Below, piece by piece: positions 43,108-52,181 of a DNA stretch of 64,000 nucleotides (the first letter of the stretch is position 1; the number at the start of each line of letters is the position of its first letter). The position numbers and the translations under genes are program-made. The notes beneath the pieces were generated by a model. The model was not told the origin of the DNA, searched no databases, and saw only the letters and a program-made list of their open reading frames with translations. This DNA is from Halomarina halobia (GTDB lineage Archaea; Halobacteriota; Halobacteria; Halobacteriales; Haloarculaceae): positions 1 to 64,000 of the forward strand of contig NZ_CP119993.1 of assembly GCF_029338575.1 (NCBI RefSeq). Reading direction: 5' to 3'.

Positions 43108-45228
43108 TTAACTACCGAGGTCGGTGCGGGTGAACCGAGCGAGGAGCAGTGCATAGACACGGGTCTTCCAGGCGAAGACCGACAGCAAGAGCAGCGCGGA
43201 GACGATTTGGACGGCCTCGGCGTAAGCGCCGGCGAACGCGTTGGCGAAGAGGGCGACCAGCGCCACGACGACCATCCCGACTCGCACCGGCAGCATGAGC
43301 GGTCCGTCGATGTAGTTAATGACGGCGACGGAGATTGCCACCAGGCCGAGGTAGAGGACGCAGAACGTGATGAGCGTCATCGGAAACTCCCAGTAGAGGA
43401 GCGTCGGGTTCACGAGGAAGACGTAGGGGAGGACGAATAGCGGGAGGCCGATCAATACTGCCTTATAACAGACCTGCCAGAAGTTCGCGTTGGCGATGCG
43501 TGTAGTGACGATGCAGGCGATGGCGACGGGAGGAGTTAGCGCCGAGAGGATGGCGAAGTAGAACACGAAGAAGTGGGCGGTCTCGAGAGGGACACCTACG
43601 TTGACCAGCGCGGGCGCGATCAGCAAGACGGCGACGATGTACGCCGCGACCGTCGGCATCCCCAGGCCGAAGAGGATGGCGGCGAACATCGCGAAGATCG
43701 CGAGCAAGATCAGGACGCCGCCGGCGAGGTCGACGAGCGTCGACGCGAACACCTGTGTGAACCCCGTCAGGTTGAGGATGCCGACGAAGAGGCCCATCAC
43801 TGCCAGCGCCATCGTGATCGGAGCCGTGTTCTCGATACCGATACGACATGCGTCTAACGTGTCGGCGATGAACCCGATGACTGTGATCTTGAGTCCCTCG
43901 TCACTCAGGACAAGTCGCTGGACGAACGCCACGGGAATCGTCGAAACCGTTGCATAGAACCCCGCGAGGAGGGCACCGTACCGGAGCCAGACGAGCGTGT
44001 AGATGAGCACCCCGACCGGTACCCAGAGAAAGGAGCTCTTGACGAGTTGCTTCCAGAGCGGAAGCGCCCCGCTGGAATCGAGCTGTGCGGCGATCCCCTC
44101 GTCCGTGGTTCCGATAGCGATATCGTTGACGTCCGTCGGGTCCTCGGGCGTTCGAGTGTTGATAATGACCGGTGTCTCCGTCTCTGTCACTGTCTCCGCG
44201 TCGGAGACGAGGTCCGGCTTTCCGGCGCCCTCTTTCAGCGTGATCAGGTGGACGGCGACGACGATGGTCCCGTAGAAGAGCAGCGCTGGGAGCAGCCCTA
44301 TCTGGACGATACCGAGGTATCCCGTGCCGGTGATCTCGGCCATGATGAACGCTGCCGCTCCCATGATCGGCGGCATCACTTGCCCCCCCGAAGAGGCCAC
44401 TGACTCAATGGCGGCGGCGGTTTCGGAGCGGATATTCTCGCGTTTCATCAGCGGGATGGTGAACGCGCCGGTCGTCGCGGCGTTGGCCGCTGCGCTTCCA
44501 TTGACCGACGCCATCCCGAGGCTGGCGATGACCGCGGTCTGGGTGACGCCCGACCGGATGTTCCGACCAACTCGTGCTCCGAGATCGATAAAGTAGCTGA
44601 GCGCCCCGTAGGATTCCAGAAACCCAGCAAAAATGATGAAGATAACGATGTACGTGGACCCGACTCGGAGGATCTGGCCGTAGATGCCCGCGAGTTCGAC
44701 GGTATTCGCCGTAATGAGTCGGTCGAATGAGACGCCTTGGTGCTGGAGGATCCCCGGGAAGAGTTGGCCGTAGAGGGCATACACCATCCCGAAGATCGCG
44801 ATTCCGGTGAGCACCCATCCGAACGTCCGTCTAGAAAGGTCGAGCACCAGGAGTATCAGAATACCGCCGACGAGGACGTCGGTGTCGCTGTAGATGCCGA
44901 GGCTCTCGAACGCGAGTCGCTGGTAGTTCGACCAGAGGTAGTACGTAAGGCCGACGGATACTAGGAACTCGACCGGGATGACCACCGCATTGTCTATCTT
45001 GGTGAGCAGGCTATCGGCCTCGCGGAAGTCCGGATCGAACACGAGGACGCTCGTCAGAGCGGCGAGTAATCCCAGGTGGATGACCATGTGAAGGCCGATC
45101 GAGAACGGGTACGACCTGGCGTACCACAGGTGATACACCGTCGCGACGACTCCGAGGACAAGTAACAGCAGGTACTTCATCCGCAGCAGTAGTTTCCCCC
45201 GAAGAGGACGTGTCAGTAACTCGCTCAT
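43108..45228 (-). CDS. TRAP transporter fused permease (DctQM type, TAXI-associated)
   Basis: 706 residues, about 16-18 hydrophobic spans, combining the small (N-terminal) and large permease parts. Signatures include ILRVGSTYIVIFIIFAGFLE, VNGSAAANAATTGAFTIPLM, ASSGGQVMPPIMGAAAFIMAE, and near the C-terminus GLGMPTVAAYIVAVLL and ILSALTPPVAIACIV. A hydrophilic loop of about 70 residues lies in the middle (VSDAETVTETETPVI, TPEDPTDVND). It partners with the TAXI binding protein at 46.6-47.7 kb on the same strand, although an acyl-CoA dehydrogenase gene on the other strand now separates them. Expected to import an organic acid with sodium or protons. Confidence 0.93.
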   Translation of the reverse strand: MSELLTRPLRGKLLLRMKYLLLLVLGVVATVYHLWYARSYPFSIGLHMVIHLGLLAALTSVLVFDPDFREADSLLTKIDNAVVIPVEFLVSVGLTYYLWSNYQRLAFESLGIYSDTDVLVGGILILLVLDLSRRTFGWVLTGIAIFGMVYALYGQLFPGILQHQGVSFDRLITANTVELAGIYGQILRVGSTYIVIFIIFAGFLESYGALSYFIDLGARVGRNIRSGVTQTAVIASLGMASVNGSAAANAATTGAFTIPLMKRENIRSETAAAIESVASSGGQVMPPIMGAAAFIMAEITGTGYLGIVQIGLLPALLFYGTIVVAVHLITLKEGAGKPDLVSDAETVTETETPVIINTRTPEDPTDVNDIAIGTTDEGIAAQLDSSGALPLWKQLVKSSFLWVPVGVLIYTLVWLRYGALLAGFYATVSTIPVAFVQRLVLSDEGLKITVIGFIADTLDACRIGIENTAPITMALAVMGLFVGILNLTGFTQVFASTLVDLAGGVLILLAIFAMFAAILFGLGMPTVAAYIVAVLLIAPALVNVGVPLETAHFFVFYFAILSALTPPVAIACIVTTRIANANFWQVCYKAVLIGLPLFVLPYVFLVNPTLLYWEFPMTLITFCVLYLGLVAISVAVINYIDGPLMLPVRVGMVVVALVALFANAFAGAYAEAVQIVSALLLLSVFAWKTRVYALLLARFTRTDLGS

Positions 45229-45378
45229 GATCTATGATACCACGATGTAGTTGCGACATATATACCTTGAGGAATAATATCTGTCAATTCGCTCTTCGAT
45301 GTGAGTCTCTCGAAAATGCAACTCTCGGCGTTCGGATGAGGAAATGATTTATTAGGGTAATTCGCCTCGGTCCGTGTG

Positions 45379-46524
45379 ATGTCATCGTTGTCAACCGACC
45401 AGCGACAGTACGTGAAATCGGTGCAGGACGTCGTCGAAGCGGAGATACGGGACCGGGCGTTCTCGTGGAACGGCGAGACCCCTTGGGCGAACCTTCGGGC
45501 GCTCGCGGGGAAGGACCTGCTATGTGCGAACTTTGCGCCGGAGTACGGCGGTCGGGGATTTGGAGAGTTCGAGGCCATGCTGGCGGTCGAAGCCGTTGGA
45601 CGGGTCTGTCCGGACACCGCCTGGTTCGTCTACACTCAGCAGATGGTCGGCCCACGTGCCATCGAGATGTTCGGGAGCGAGTCCGCGAAAGAGACGTACC
45701 TCCCGCCGGTCGCCGAGGGCCGCAGCCACATTGCTATCGCCATTTCCGAACCCGACGCGGGGTCGGACGTCGGGTCGATGAACACGACCGTCACCGAGAC
45801 CGACGACGGGTCGTTCGTCCTGAACGGCGAGAAGATCTGGGTCGGAGGCGTCCCTGCGTCGGACGCCGCGGTCGTCTGGGCGAAGTTCCCCGACGGACTC
45901 GGATCGCTCGTTCTCGACCTCGATGCGCCGGGAGTGGAGGTCCAGAAACACTACCGGAACATGGCGAACTACACCCAGACGCACTTCACCATCGCCGAAG
46001 TCGAGATTCCGGAAGAAAACGTCCTCACCCGCGGTCGCGAGGGGTTCAAACAGCAATTGAAAGCGCTCAACTGGGAGCGCCTGGGAAGCGCCGTCGTCGC
46101 CAACTCGTGGGCGATCTGTGCGCTCGATCACGCCCTCTCCTACGCCGCTGAGCGTGAACAGTTCGGCCAGCCAATCGCTGACTTCCAGGGGATGGAGTGG
46201 AAGTTCGCCGACATGCTCACCGAGATCGGGGTGTCGACGGCTATCGCCTACCAGGAGGCCGTTCGGGCGGCCAACGCCGGAACGTCCCCGGATCGCCTGG
46301 CGACGTCGATGGCGAAACTCTACTCCTCGAGGATGGTTGAGCGGGTCGTGAGTGAGGCCGTCCAGACGGTCGGGGCGCGCGCCTACCAGAAGGGTCACCC
46401 GCTTGAGTATCTCTTCCGGTTGGTTCGCGGCCGACGGATCGCTGCAGGGACCGATGAGATACAGAGGAACACTATCGCTCGGACGCTGAAGAAGGAGGGT
46501 ATCCCGTCGATGCTCGACCGATAG
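45379..46524 (+). CDS. Acyl-CoA dehydrogenase
   Basis: 381 residues. FAD/acyl-CoA binding motifs: IAISEPDAGSDVGSMNT, LNGEKIWVGG, FTIAEVEIPEENVL, REQFGQPIADFQ and AGTDEIQRNTIARTL. It introduces a double bond alpha-beta to a CoA thioester. At the position where medium-chain enzymes have the catalytic Glu (EGT) this protein has AAGT, so the base, if any, must lie elsewhere, as in isovaleryl-CoA-type enzymes. ATG 45379 is chosen over the GTG one codon earlier. It is transcribed opposite to, and between, the TAXI binding protein and its permease, with its stop 56 bp from the TAXI stop. Confidence 0.92.
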   Translation: MSSLSTDQRQYVKSVQDVVEAEIRDRAFSWNGETPWANLRALAGKDLLCANFAPEYGGRGFGEFEAMLAVEAVGRVCPDTAWFVYTQQMVGPRAIEMFGSESAKETYLPPVAEGRSHIAIAISEPDAGSDVGSMNTTVTETDDGSFVLNGEKIWVGGVPASDAAVVWAKFPDGLGSLVLDLDAPGVEVQKHYRNMANYTQTHFTIAEVEIPEENVLTRGREGFKQQLKALNWERLGSAVVANSWAICALDHALSYAAEREQFGQPIADFQGMEWKFADMLTEIGVSTAIAYQEAVRAANAGTSPDRLATSMAKLYSSRMVERVVSEAVQTVGARAYQKGHPLEYLFRLVRGRRIAAGTDEIQRNTIARTLKKEGIPSMLDR

Positions 46525-46580
46525 GCTGCTCTCTTGGGCGTCGTTCTGGAGCGTGAAAACCGCGATAGCGAGGTGCTCGC

Positions 46581-47702
46581 TCAGTCCTCGTAGTCGTCGA
46601 GCGAGAGGAGATCGTCGCTCCAGAGATCGTTCTCCTTGTAGTAGCGCTCCGCACCTGGATGGATCGGCCCGTTCTCGCTTTTTAACAACCACTCGAGGGC
46701 GAACTCGGGGCTGAGTTTTTCGAGGTACTCCGCGTACTCGTTGACCTCGTCCGAGTTGTCGAGAATGGTCTTGGTGAACTCGTATACCGCCTCCTCGTCG
46801 GTGTCTGCAGGGAAGCCGACGAGGTAGCCAGTGACGAGCGCCGTGGCCGGCTTGGTGACCTCCTGGTCCCATACGTCCGGCGAAATCTCGCCGTAGGCTA
46901 CTGGGAGGCTGCTGTTCTGGAGGTCCTCTTCGGAGAAGGTGAAGTTGACCGGTTCGATATCGACCGTCGCGTCGAGTTCCTGAACCCACCCCAGTTTGCT
47001 CGTGAGGTTCGCGGTATAGGGCATGATGATGTCGACGCGCCCCTCGCGCAGCGCTTCGGCCTGGTCGGCGACCGCGATGTCGCGGAGGTCGGTAAAGTGT
47101 TCCGTCGGGTTGTCGATGCCGGACAGTTCCATCGCCTCAATCGCGACCTCGAAGTTCGTTCCTTGGCGCTGTCCCCACGACATCGGTGTGTCCGGGGGGA
47201 TGTCGTTGACCGTCTCGACGCCGTCGAGCCCCGCGTCCTCACGCTTCATCAGGTGAAAGTCGAGCGTGAGATACGAGAACGTCTGCGTGATGGTCGTGTC
47301 GACGTCTTCGAAGGGTGCGACGCTTCGGTTCGCCCGGTCGACGAGGACCGTAGTGATGGTTCCCGCCTCGTTTTCTCCTTGCGCCATGAGCGCCAGACTG
47401 GCGCCCGTCCCGCCGCTCGTCTGGGCGCTCATCTGAATCATGTCGCTGTGTTCGTTGACGACCTCCGAGAACGCGACGCCGGCGGTGTGTGCGGTCGTGC
47501 CATCGCTACTCGTTCCGATGACCCAGTTGTACTGCCCGCTCCCGCCGCCGCTGCCGTTTTCGCCGTCTCCGCCACCACTGCCGTTTCCGTCACCGCCGTT
47601 TGTCCCGCCAAGACACCCTGCAACACCCGCGATGCCGCCGACGCCGAGCGTCCGTAGTACTGTCCGTCGGTCCACTGTCCTACCGCTGGCTCTGTCAGCC
47701 AT
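46581..47702 (-). CDS. TAXI-family TRAP solute-binding lipoprotein
   Basis: 373 residues. Tat-type signal RTVDRRTVLRTLGVGG, lipobox VAGC, then a Gly/Asn/Asp/Ser linker (about residues 31-57). The binding domain starts YNWVIGTSSDGTTAHTAGVA. TAXI-family features are the QTSGGTGASLALMAQGENEAG segment, corresponding to the nucleotide-like T-x-G-x-x-N pattern, and VDIIMPYTANLTSKL. It is membrane-anchored outside the cell and feeds the fused permease at 43.1-45.2 kb. ATG 47702 is the only start that gives a complete signal. An AT-rich stretch upstream (about 47705-47735) serves as the promoter. Confidence 0.92.
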   Translation of the reverse strand: MADRASGRTVDRRTVLRTLGVGGIAGVAGCLGGTNGGDGNGSGGGDGENGSGGGSGQYNWVIGTSSDGTTAHTAGVAFSEVVNEHSDMIQMSAQTSGGTGASLALMAQGENEAGTITTVLVDRANRSVAPFEDVDTTITQTFSYLTLDFHLMKREDAGLDGVETVNDIPPDTPMSWGQRQGTNFEVAIEAMELSGIDNPTEHFTDLRDIAVADQAEALREGRVDIIMPYTANLTSKLGWVQELDATVDIEPVNFTFSEEDLQNSSLPVAYGEISPDVWDQEVTKPATALVTGYLVGFPADTDEEAVYEFTKTILDNSDEVNEYAEYLEKLSPEFALEWLLKSENGPIHPGAERYYKENDLWSDDLLSLDDYED

Positions 47703-47708
47703 GGCATA

Positions 47709-47966
47709 TCATAACATTACCTTGTATATATGCCTTTTCAGCGAGTGCTGGGTCATTCGGTTTGCTCGTCGAAGCGCATCTCGCCGTCGACGAGGGTAGG
47801 CAACGAATTCGATCTCGATTCGGTCGGTGAGTTCATCGACCAGTGTCGGTGAGAACCGGAGCCGTGACTGTTCCGAGGTGTTCTCTGGCCAGACGCCCTG
47901 AACCGTCCCGTCGTCGACCGTGTCGCGGGTTAGGAAGTCCGTGAACGCTGTGCTAAGTCGTTGCAC
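47709..47966 (-). CDS. Unassigned small ORF between the TAXI and enolase-family genes
   Basis: 85 codons, with segments such as STAFTDFLTRDTVDDGT, RLRFSPTLVDELTDRIEIEFV and YPRRRRDALRRANRM. The acidic, amphipathic first 55 residues look protein-like for a haloarchaeon; the basic tail does not. I do not recognise a family. It could be a C-terminal remnant of a lost gene. It lies immediately upstream of the TAXI gene on the same strand but overlaps its promoter, which argues against a working gene. Confidence 0.3.
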   Translation of the reverse strand: MQRLSTAFTDFLTRDTVDDGTVQGVWPENTSEQSRLRFSPTLVDELTDRIEIEFVAYPRRRRDALRRANRMTQHSLKRHIYKVML

Positions 47967-48051
47967 AGATCACTTATCGCACTCCCGTCGAGAGTCGACC
48001 GATACCTGCCGGCGTGGAAATCTATTTCACACTGTGCTGTGCCTACGTGGC

Positions 48052-49164
48052 ATGGAGATCGAATCGGTAGAGTCCTTTCCGGTGACGCTTCCGCTCGCGG
48101 AGCCGGTCTCCTTTTCGAACCGAACGATAGAGTACCGCGATCACGCCATCACGTACGTCAGAGCGTCCGACGGTACCGAGGGCGTCGGCTACTCGCTCGG
48201 ATACGGGGGGGCGGCCCTGATCTCCCGCGCGGTCGAGTCCCTACTGGAACCGATGCTCGACGGCGAGGACCCCCGAAACACCGAACGGCTCTGGCGTAAG
48301 ATGTTCGACGGAACGGTCCAGATCGGGCGCGCGGGCCTCCTCCTACGCGCCATCTCCACCGTCGACATCGCGCTCTGGGACCTCAAGGCGAAGGCGGCAG
48401 GGCAACCCCTCTGGAGACTCCTCGGTGGGTACGCGGACCGCGTCCCGTCGTACGCTAGTGGAGGGTACTACCGCGACGAGAAGGGACACGGAGCGCTCCG
48501 CGACGAGGTCGCCCGCTACGTCCGAGAGGGACACGACATCGTGAAGATGAAGGTGGGACGGCTGTCGACGGCCGCCGAGGTCGAACGGGTCGCGGCGGTC
48601 CGCGACGAGATCGGCCCCGACCGGACGCTTCTCCTGGACGCGAACGGGGCGTGGTCCACTGCGACGGAGGCCATCCGCGCCTGTCGGGCCTTCGAACCCT
48701 GCGACCCCTACTTCATCGAGGAGCCAGTAATGATCGATAGGGTCGATCTGATGGCGACCGTCAACGAGGCCATCGACTACCCGGTGGCGACGGGCGAACT
48801 GGAAGGGCCGCGATACCGGTTCGCACAACTGTACGACAGGGGGGCGGCGGAGATCCTCCAGCCCGACGCTACGGTCTGTGGGGGCATCACGGAGTGGCTC
48901 AAGATAGCTCACCACGCCGCCGCGTACGACGTGCCGGTCGCCCCGCACTACAACTGGAACCTCCACGCCTCGCTCGTCGCGGCCGCCGAGAACGGCCTCT
49001 GGGTCGAGTACTTCTACCGGGACATGGAGGTGAAGCTGTTCGACGACCTCGTGTCCGCCCCGCTGACGCCCGACGACGAGGGGTTTCTCTCGGTCCCTGA
49101 TCGACCGGGACACGGTGTCGAACTCGACGAACACGCCGTAGAACGCTTCCGCGGCGTGCCGTGA
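48052..49164 (+). CDS. Enolase-superfamily enzyme (mandelate racemase/muconate lactonizing type)
   Basis: 370 residues with the N-terminal capping domain and a TIM barrel. The catalytic KXK is in DIVKMKVGRL. Metal ligands are Asp in LLLDANGAWS, Glu in FIEEPV and Glu in VATGELEGP. The barrel end has ILQPDATVCGGITEW and APHYNWNLH with the candidate His. These match the mandelate racemase subgroup (sugar-acid dehydratases, racemases). The substrate cannot be assigned. ATG 48052 (MEIESVESFPVTLPL) is chosen because the family start is here; the upstream 44 in-frame codons are not conserved. It is first of a rightward series that includes a second, decayed enolase-family gene and CoA enzymes. Confidence 0.9.
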   Translation: MEIESVESFPVTLPLAEPVSFSNRTIEYRDHAITYVRASDGTEGVGYSLGYGGAALISRAVESLLEPMLDGEDPRNTERLWRKMFDGTVQIGRAGLLLRAISTVDIALWDLKAKAAGQPLWRLLGGYADRVPSYASGGYYRDEKGHGALRDEVARYVREGHDIVKMKVGRLSTAAEVERVAAVRDEIGPDRTLLLDANGAWSTATEAIRACRAFEPCDPYFIEEPVMIDRVDLMATVNEAIDYPVATGELEGPRYRFAQLYDRGAAEILQPDATVCGGITEWLKIAHHAAAYDVPVAPHYNWNLHASLVAAAENGLWVEYFYRDMEVKLFDDLVSAPLTPDDEGFLSVPDRPGHGVELDEHAVERFRGVP

Positions 49165-49264
49165 TGCGCCCTTCTAACCGGCCGTTCAGGGTTCGACCCC
49201 TTGCCCCGATGGGCGACGCGAACCGACGTACCGTGCGATAGACCGACGACGCGGACGATCACCG

Positions 49265-50270
49265 ATGAAAGACTTCTCCAACTAGACGGCGGACCGAGGC
49301 GTAGCGGTTACGGACACCCGGTGTTGCGTGGTCGATGATAGGTTCGAGTGGAACCTCATTGAGGCCGATACGGACGCCGGGGTGACTGGTATCGGTGAGT
49401 CCTACCGTGGTGGTGGCCCTCGAGATCATAGAGTACACGAAATAGTTTCTCGTCGGTGAGAACCCGCTCGACATCCGGCGGTTCTTCCGGCGCGTCCTCC
49501 AGGAGATGTCCGGGCACAGCGGGACGACTGGCAAGGTCGTCACCGCGACCTCGGGTATCGAGATAGCGCTCTGGGACGCGGTGGGGAAGATCCTCGACCT
49601 GCCGATGTACCAACTGCTCGTCGGGAGTACCGCGACCGGGTGCGGATGTACTGCGACTGCGACACGGGTGAGGTGAATGCCATTGAGGACGGCTACACGA
49701 GCTACACTGAGTCGTCGGTGTACAGCCCCAAAGCGTACGCCGTGGAGACCGCACAGGTGAGAGACTTCGGTTACACGGTGCTGAAGTTCGATCTGGACTT
49801 CGCGATGGACAACGATTCCGATCCGTTCAACGGTCCGCTGAGCAACGCCACGATCGAGCGCAAGCGCGAAATCGACGTCGCCGTCCGTGACGAATTCGGC
49901 CCCAAGGCAGATCTCGCCTCCGACTTTCACTGGGATACACCGTCGAAAGCGCGAAGCGCCTCGCCCATGAACTGGAGGAGAACTACATCCCGATGTCGCC
50001 CCACAACGTCTGCAGCCCGGTCGGCACGATGGCGTGCGTCCACCTGGGCGCGGCGGTACCGAACTTCGACCTGTTAGAGTTCCACGCCCTCGAGGTCGAC
50101 TGGTGGGACGACCTCGTGACCGCCCAGGACCCGCTCATCCAAAACGGCTACATCGAGATACCGGAAGGGATGGGTCTCGGTGTCGAGCTCAACCACGACG
50201 TTGTCGAAGAACATCCCCTGGAGGGAACCGAGGGGTTCTGCGCCACGAGCGTAGTTATTTTTATCGCTCC
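49265..50270 (+). pseudogene. Second enolase-superfamily enzyme, decayed
   Basis: Recognisable pieces in changing frames: EWNLIEADTDAGVTGIGESY, NPLDIRRFFRRVLQEM, TATSGIEIALWDAVGKILDLPMYQLL, RVRMYCDCDTGE and GYTVLKFDLDFAMDN (KXK-type strand), FGPKADLASDFHWD, then a jump to YIPMSPHNVCSPVGTMACVHL, FDLLEFHALEVDWWDDL and GYIEIPEGMGLGVELN. Stops occur near 49283 and 49444. The segment holding the metal-ligand Glu residues is deleted near 49980. It is inactive. It differs clearly from the intact neighbour and belongs to a GalD/mandelate-racemase-like branch. Confidence 0.75.
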
Positions 50271-50294
50271 CCTCTATCGGTAGCGCGACGACCC

Positions 50295-50834
50295 ATGCCG
50301 TCGTACCCACTAGCGGACCTGAAAGCGCGTATCGGCGAGACGAAGACAACTGTCGAGGACTTGGTGGTTGAAGCGGGGAAGGTAGAGGAGTTCGCGACCG
50401 CGATACACGATCCGAACCCCCTCTATCGGGATCCCGAGTCCGCCCAAGTTGCGGGCCTCGACCCCATTCCCGCACCGCCGACGTTCCTTCGGACCTGGTA
50501 CTTCCCGCGCTACCGTCCGGACGGAGTCGGCATCGACTTCGGGTTCGACCTCGGACTCGACCCGCGTCACACGATTCACGGGCAGCAGCGCTACGAGTAC
50601 CACCGGCCGGTGTTCGTCGGCGACACGCTGTCTGGGGAGACGACGCTCGCGGACGTGTACCAGCGGACGGGGAGTCGCGGAGGGACGATGACGTTCGCGG
50701 TGTTCGAGACGACGTTTACCGCCGACGATGGGACGTGCGTCGCTCGCGTCGAGAACACGCGTATCGAGACCGAAGGGGCGATAACGGGCGACCCGAACAC
50801 CGACGACCGCGATTCGGAGGGCCGGGATGACTGA
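50295..50834 (+). CDS. MaoC-like hotdog protein, N-terminal-type (FAS1_DH) domain
   Basis: 179 residues. The hotdog fold of the MaoC_dehydrat_N type is indicated by FATAIHDPNPLYRDPESAQ, PAPPTFLRTWYF and the strand HGQQRYEYHRPVFVGDTLSG, with TADDGTCVARVENTRIE at the end. This type usually lacks the Asp/His catalytic pair and dimerises with a catalytic MaoC protein. The partner is encoded directly downstream, overlapping by 8 bp. ATG 50295 is chosen because the family starts with a short acidic helix here. Together they probably hydrate an enoyl-CoA. Confidence 0.85.
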   Translation: MPSYPLADLKARIGETKTTVEDLVVEAGKVEEFATAIHDPNPLYRDPESAQVAGLDPIPAPPTFLRTWYFPRYRPDGVGIDFGFDLGLDPRHTIHGQQRYEYHRPVFVGDTLSGETTLADVYQRTGSRGGTMTFAVFETTFTADDGTCVARVENTRIETEGAITGDPNTDDRDSEGRDD

Positions 50835-51291
50835 GGTCGCCGGCGAGTCGACGCTCGACCCGGCGACCGTCGCCGTCGGTGATACGGGGCCAACAGTCGA
50901 AGTCGGGGACCTGACTCGTAAGGACTTCGTGCGCTACGCGGGAGCGAGCGGCGACTTCAATCCCGTCCACTACGACGAACCGTTCGCCCGCGAGGCGGGC
51001 TACCCGAGCGTGTTCGCCCAGGGGATGTTCACTGCGGGCGTCGCCTCGCGCTTCGTCGTAGACTGGGTCGGCGTCGAGACACTCGCATCGTTCTCGACAC
51101 GCTTCGCCGCCCAAGTGTGGCCAGGCGACAGCCTTACGGTCGAGGGGTCGGTCGCCGCGGTGGACCGGACGGCCGACGGGACGACCGTCGAACTGGAGTT
51201 CGCGGTCCGTTCGGACCGTGAGGATGCGGTTCTCACCGGGACCGCGGCCGCTTTCTACCCCTCGACTGACCGGGAGCGCCCGATGGATTGA
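50827..51291 (+). CDS. MaoC-like enoyl-CoA hydratase subunit
   Basis: 154 residues, one hotdog domain. The catalytic motif is complete: FVRYAGASGDFNPVHYDEPFAR with Asp, Asn and His, followed by FAQGMFTAGVASRFVVDW. It overlaps the upstream FAS1_DH-type gene by 8 bp, so the two are translationally coupled and probably form a heterodimer. The reaction is likely (R)-specific hydration of a 2-enoyl-CoA, or mesaconyl/methylfumaryl-CoA-type hydration. Which one cannot be read from sequence. Confidence 0.88.
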   Translation: MTEVAGESTLDPATVAVGDTGPTVEVGDLTRKDFVRYAGASGDFNPVHYDEPFAREAGYPSVFAQGMFTAGVASRFVVDWVGVETLASFSTRFAAQVWPGDSLTVEGSVAAVDRTADGTTVELEFAVRSDREDAVLTGTAAAFYPSTDRERPMD

Positions 51292-51381
51292 AGTAGAGAG
51301 CCATCGCATCACCCCGTGACGTGAGAACATGACAATCATCACCGAAGCGATGACTACGGCCGACGAGGGGTGGAGCGAACA

Positions 51382-52158
51382 ATGACTGACGACGTGCTGT
51401 ACGAGGTCGACGCCGGCATCGCGACCATCACTATGAATCGCCCGGATGTCCACAACGCATTCACCAGAGATACGATATTCCAGCTCAATGGGGCAATTCG
51501 CGACGCGCGGGACGACGACGCCGTGTACGCTATCATCCTGACCGGGGCGGGCGACGGGTTCTGTTCCGGTGCCGACGTGCGTAGCATGCCCGACTGGACG
51601 CAGATGACAAAGGAGGATTACGCCGGTTACCTGTGGAGCGTCCAGAACGTCATTCGACAGCTTCGCACGACTACGAAGCCGAGCGCGGCAGCAGTCGACG
51701 GCCCTGCGGTGGGTGCGGGGTGCGACTTCGCGCTCGCCGCTGATGTCCGCTACCTCTCTCCGAATGCCCTCCTCCGCGAGGGATTTGTCAGGATCGGCCT
51801 TATTCCCGGTGACGGCGGCGGATGGCTGCTTCCCCGACTAATCGGAGAGGCGAAGGCCCGCGAGTATCTCCTTACTGGAAAGGACATCACTCCGAGCGAC
51901 GCCGTGGAGCTGGGGCTGGCCGTCGAGGTGACGGACGACCCACTCGGGGCGGCCCGAGGATTTACAGAGGAGGTTCGCGACCTGCCGGCGACTGCTGTCC
52001 AACACACGAAGGCGCTCATCGACTCCGAGCAGAGCTACGAGGACTACTCGGAGCGGGCCATCGAGTACCAGTGGGCGTGCGTGAACGATGCAGAACACCA
52101 CGAGGCCGTCGCGGCGTTCAACGAAAAGCGGGTACCCGACTTCGATCGTGAGTACTGA
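51382..52158 (+). CDS. Enoyl-CoA hydratase/isomerase family protein (crotonase fold)
   Basis: 258 residues. The oxyanion-hole segments are ILTGAGDGFCSGADVRSM and AAVDGPAVGAGCDFALAADVRY. Aligned with rat crotonase, the Glu144 position is Phe (EGFVRIGLIPGDGG), whereas the Glu164 position keeps Glu (AREYLLTG). A classical hydratase needs both, so this member may be an isomerase, hydrolase or lyase. ATG 51382 (MTDDVLYEVDAGIATITM) is chosen over an in-frame GTG at 51370. It lies 90 bp after the MaoC pair and 23 bp before a second crotonase-family gene. Confidence 0.88.
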   Translation: MTDDVLYEVDAGIATITMNRPDVHNAFTRDTIFQLNGAIRDARDDDAVYAIILTGAGDGFCSGADVRSMPDWTQMTKEDYAGYLWSVQNVIRQLRTTTKPSAAAVDGPAVGAGCDFALAADVRYLSPNALLREGFVRIGLIPGDGGGWLLPRLIGEAKAREYLLTGKDITPSDAVELGLAVEVTDDPLGAARGFTEEVRDLPATAVQHTKALIDSEQSYEDYSERAIEYQWACVNDAEHHEAVAAFNEKRVPDFDREY

Positions 52159-52181
52159 GTACCCTCGCCTGGATACGCCCG

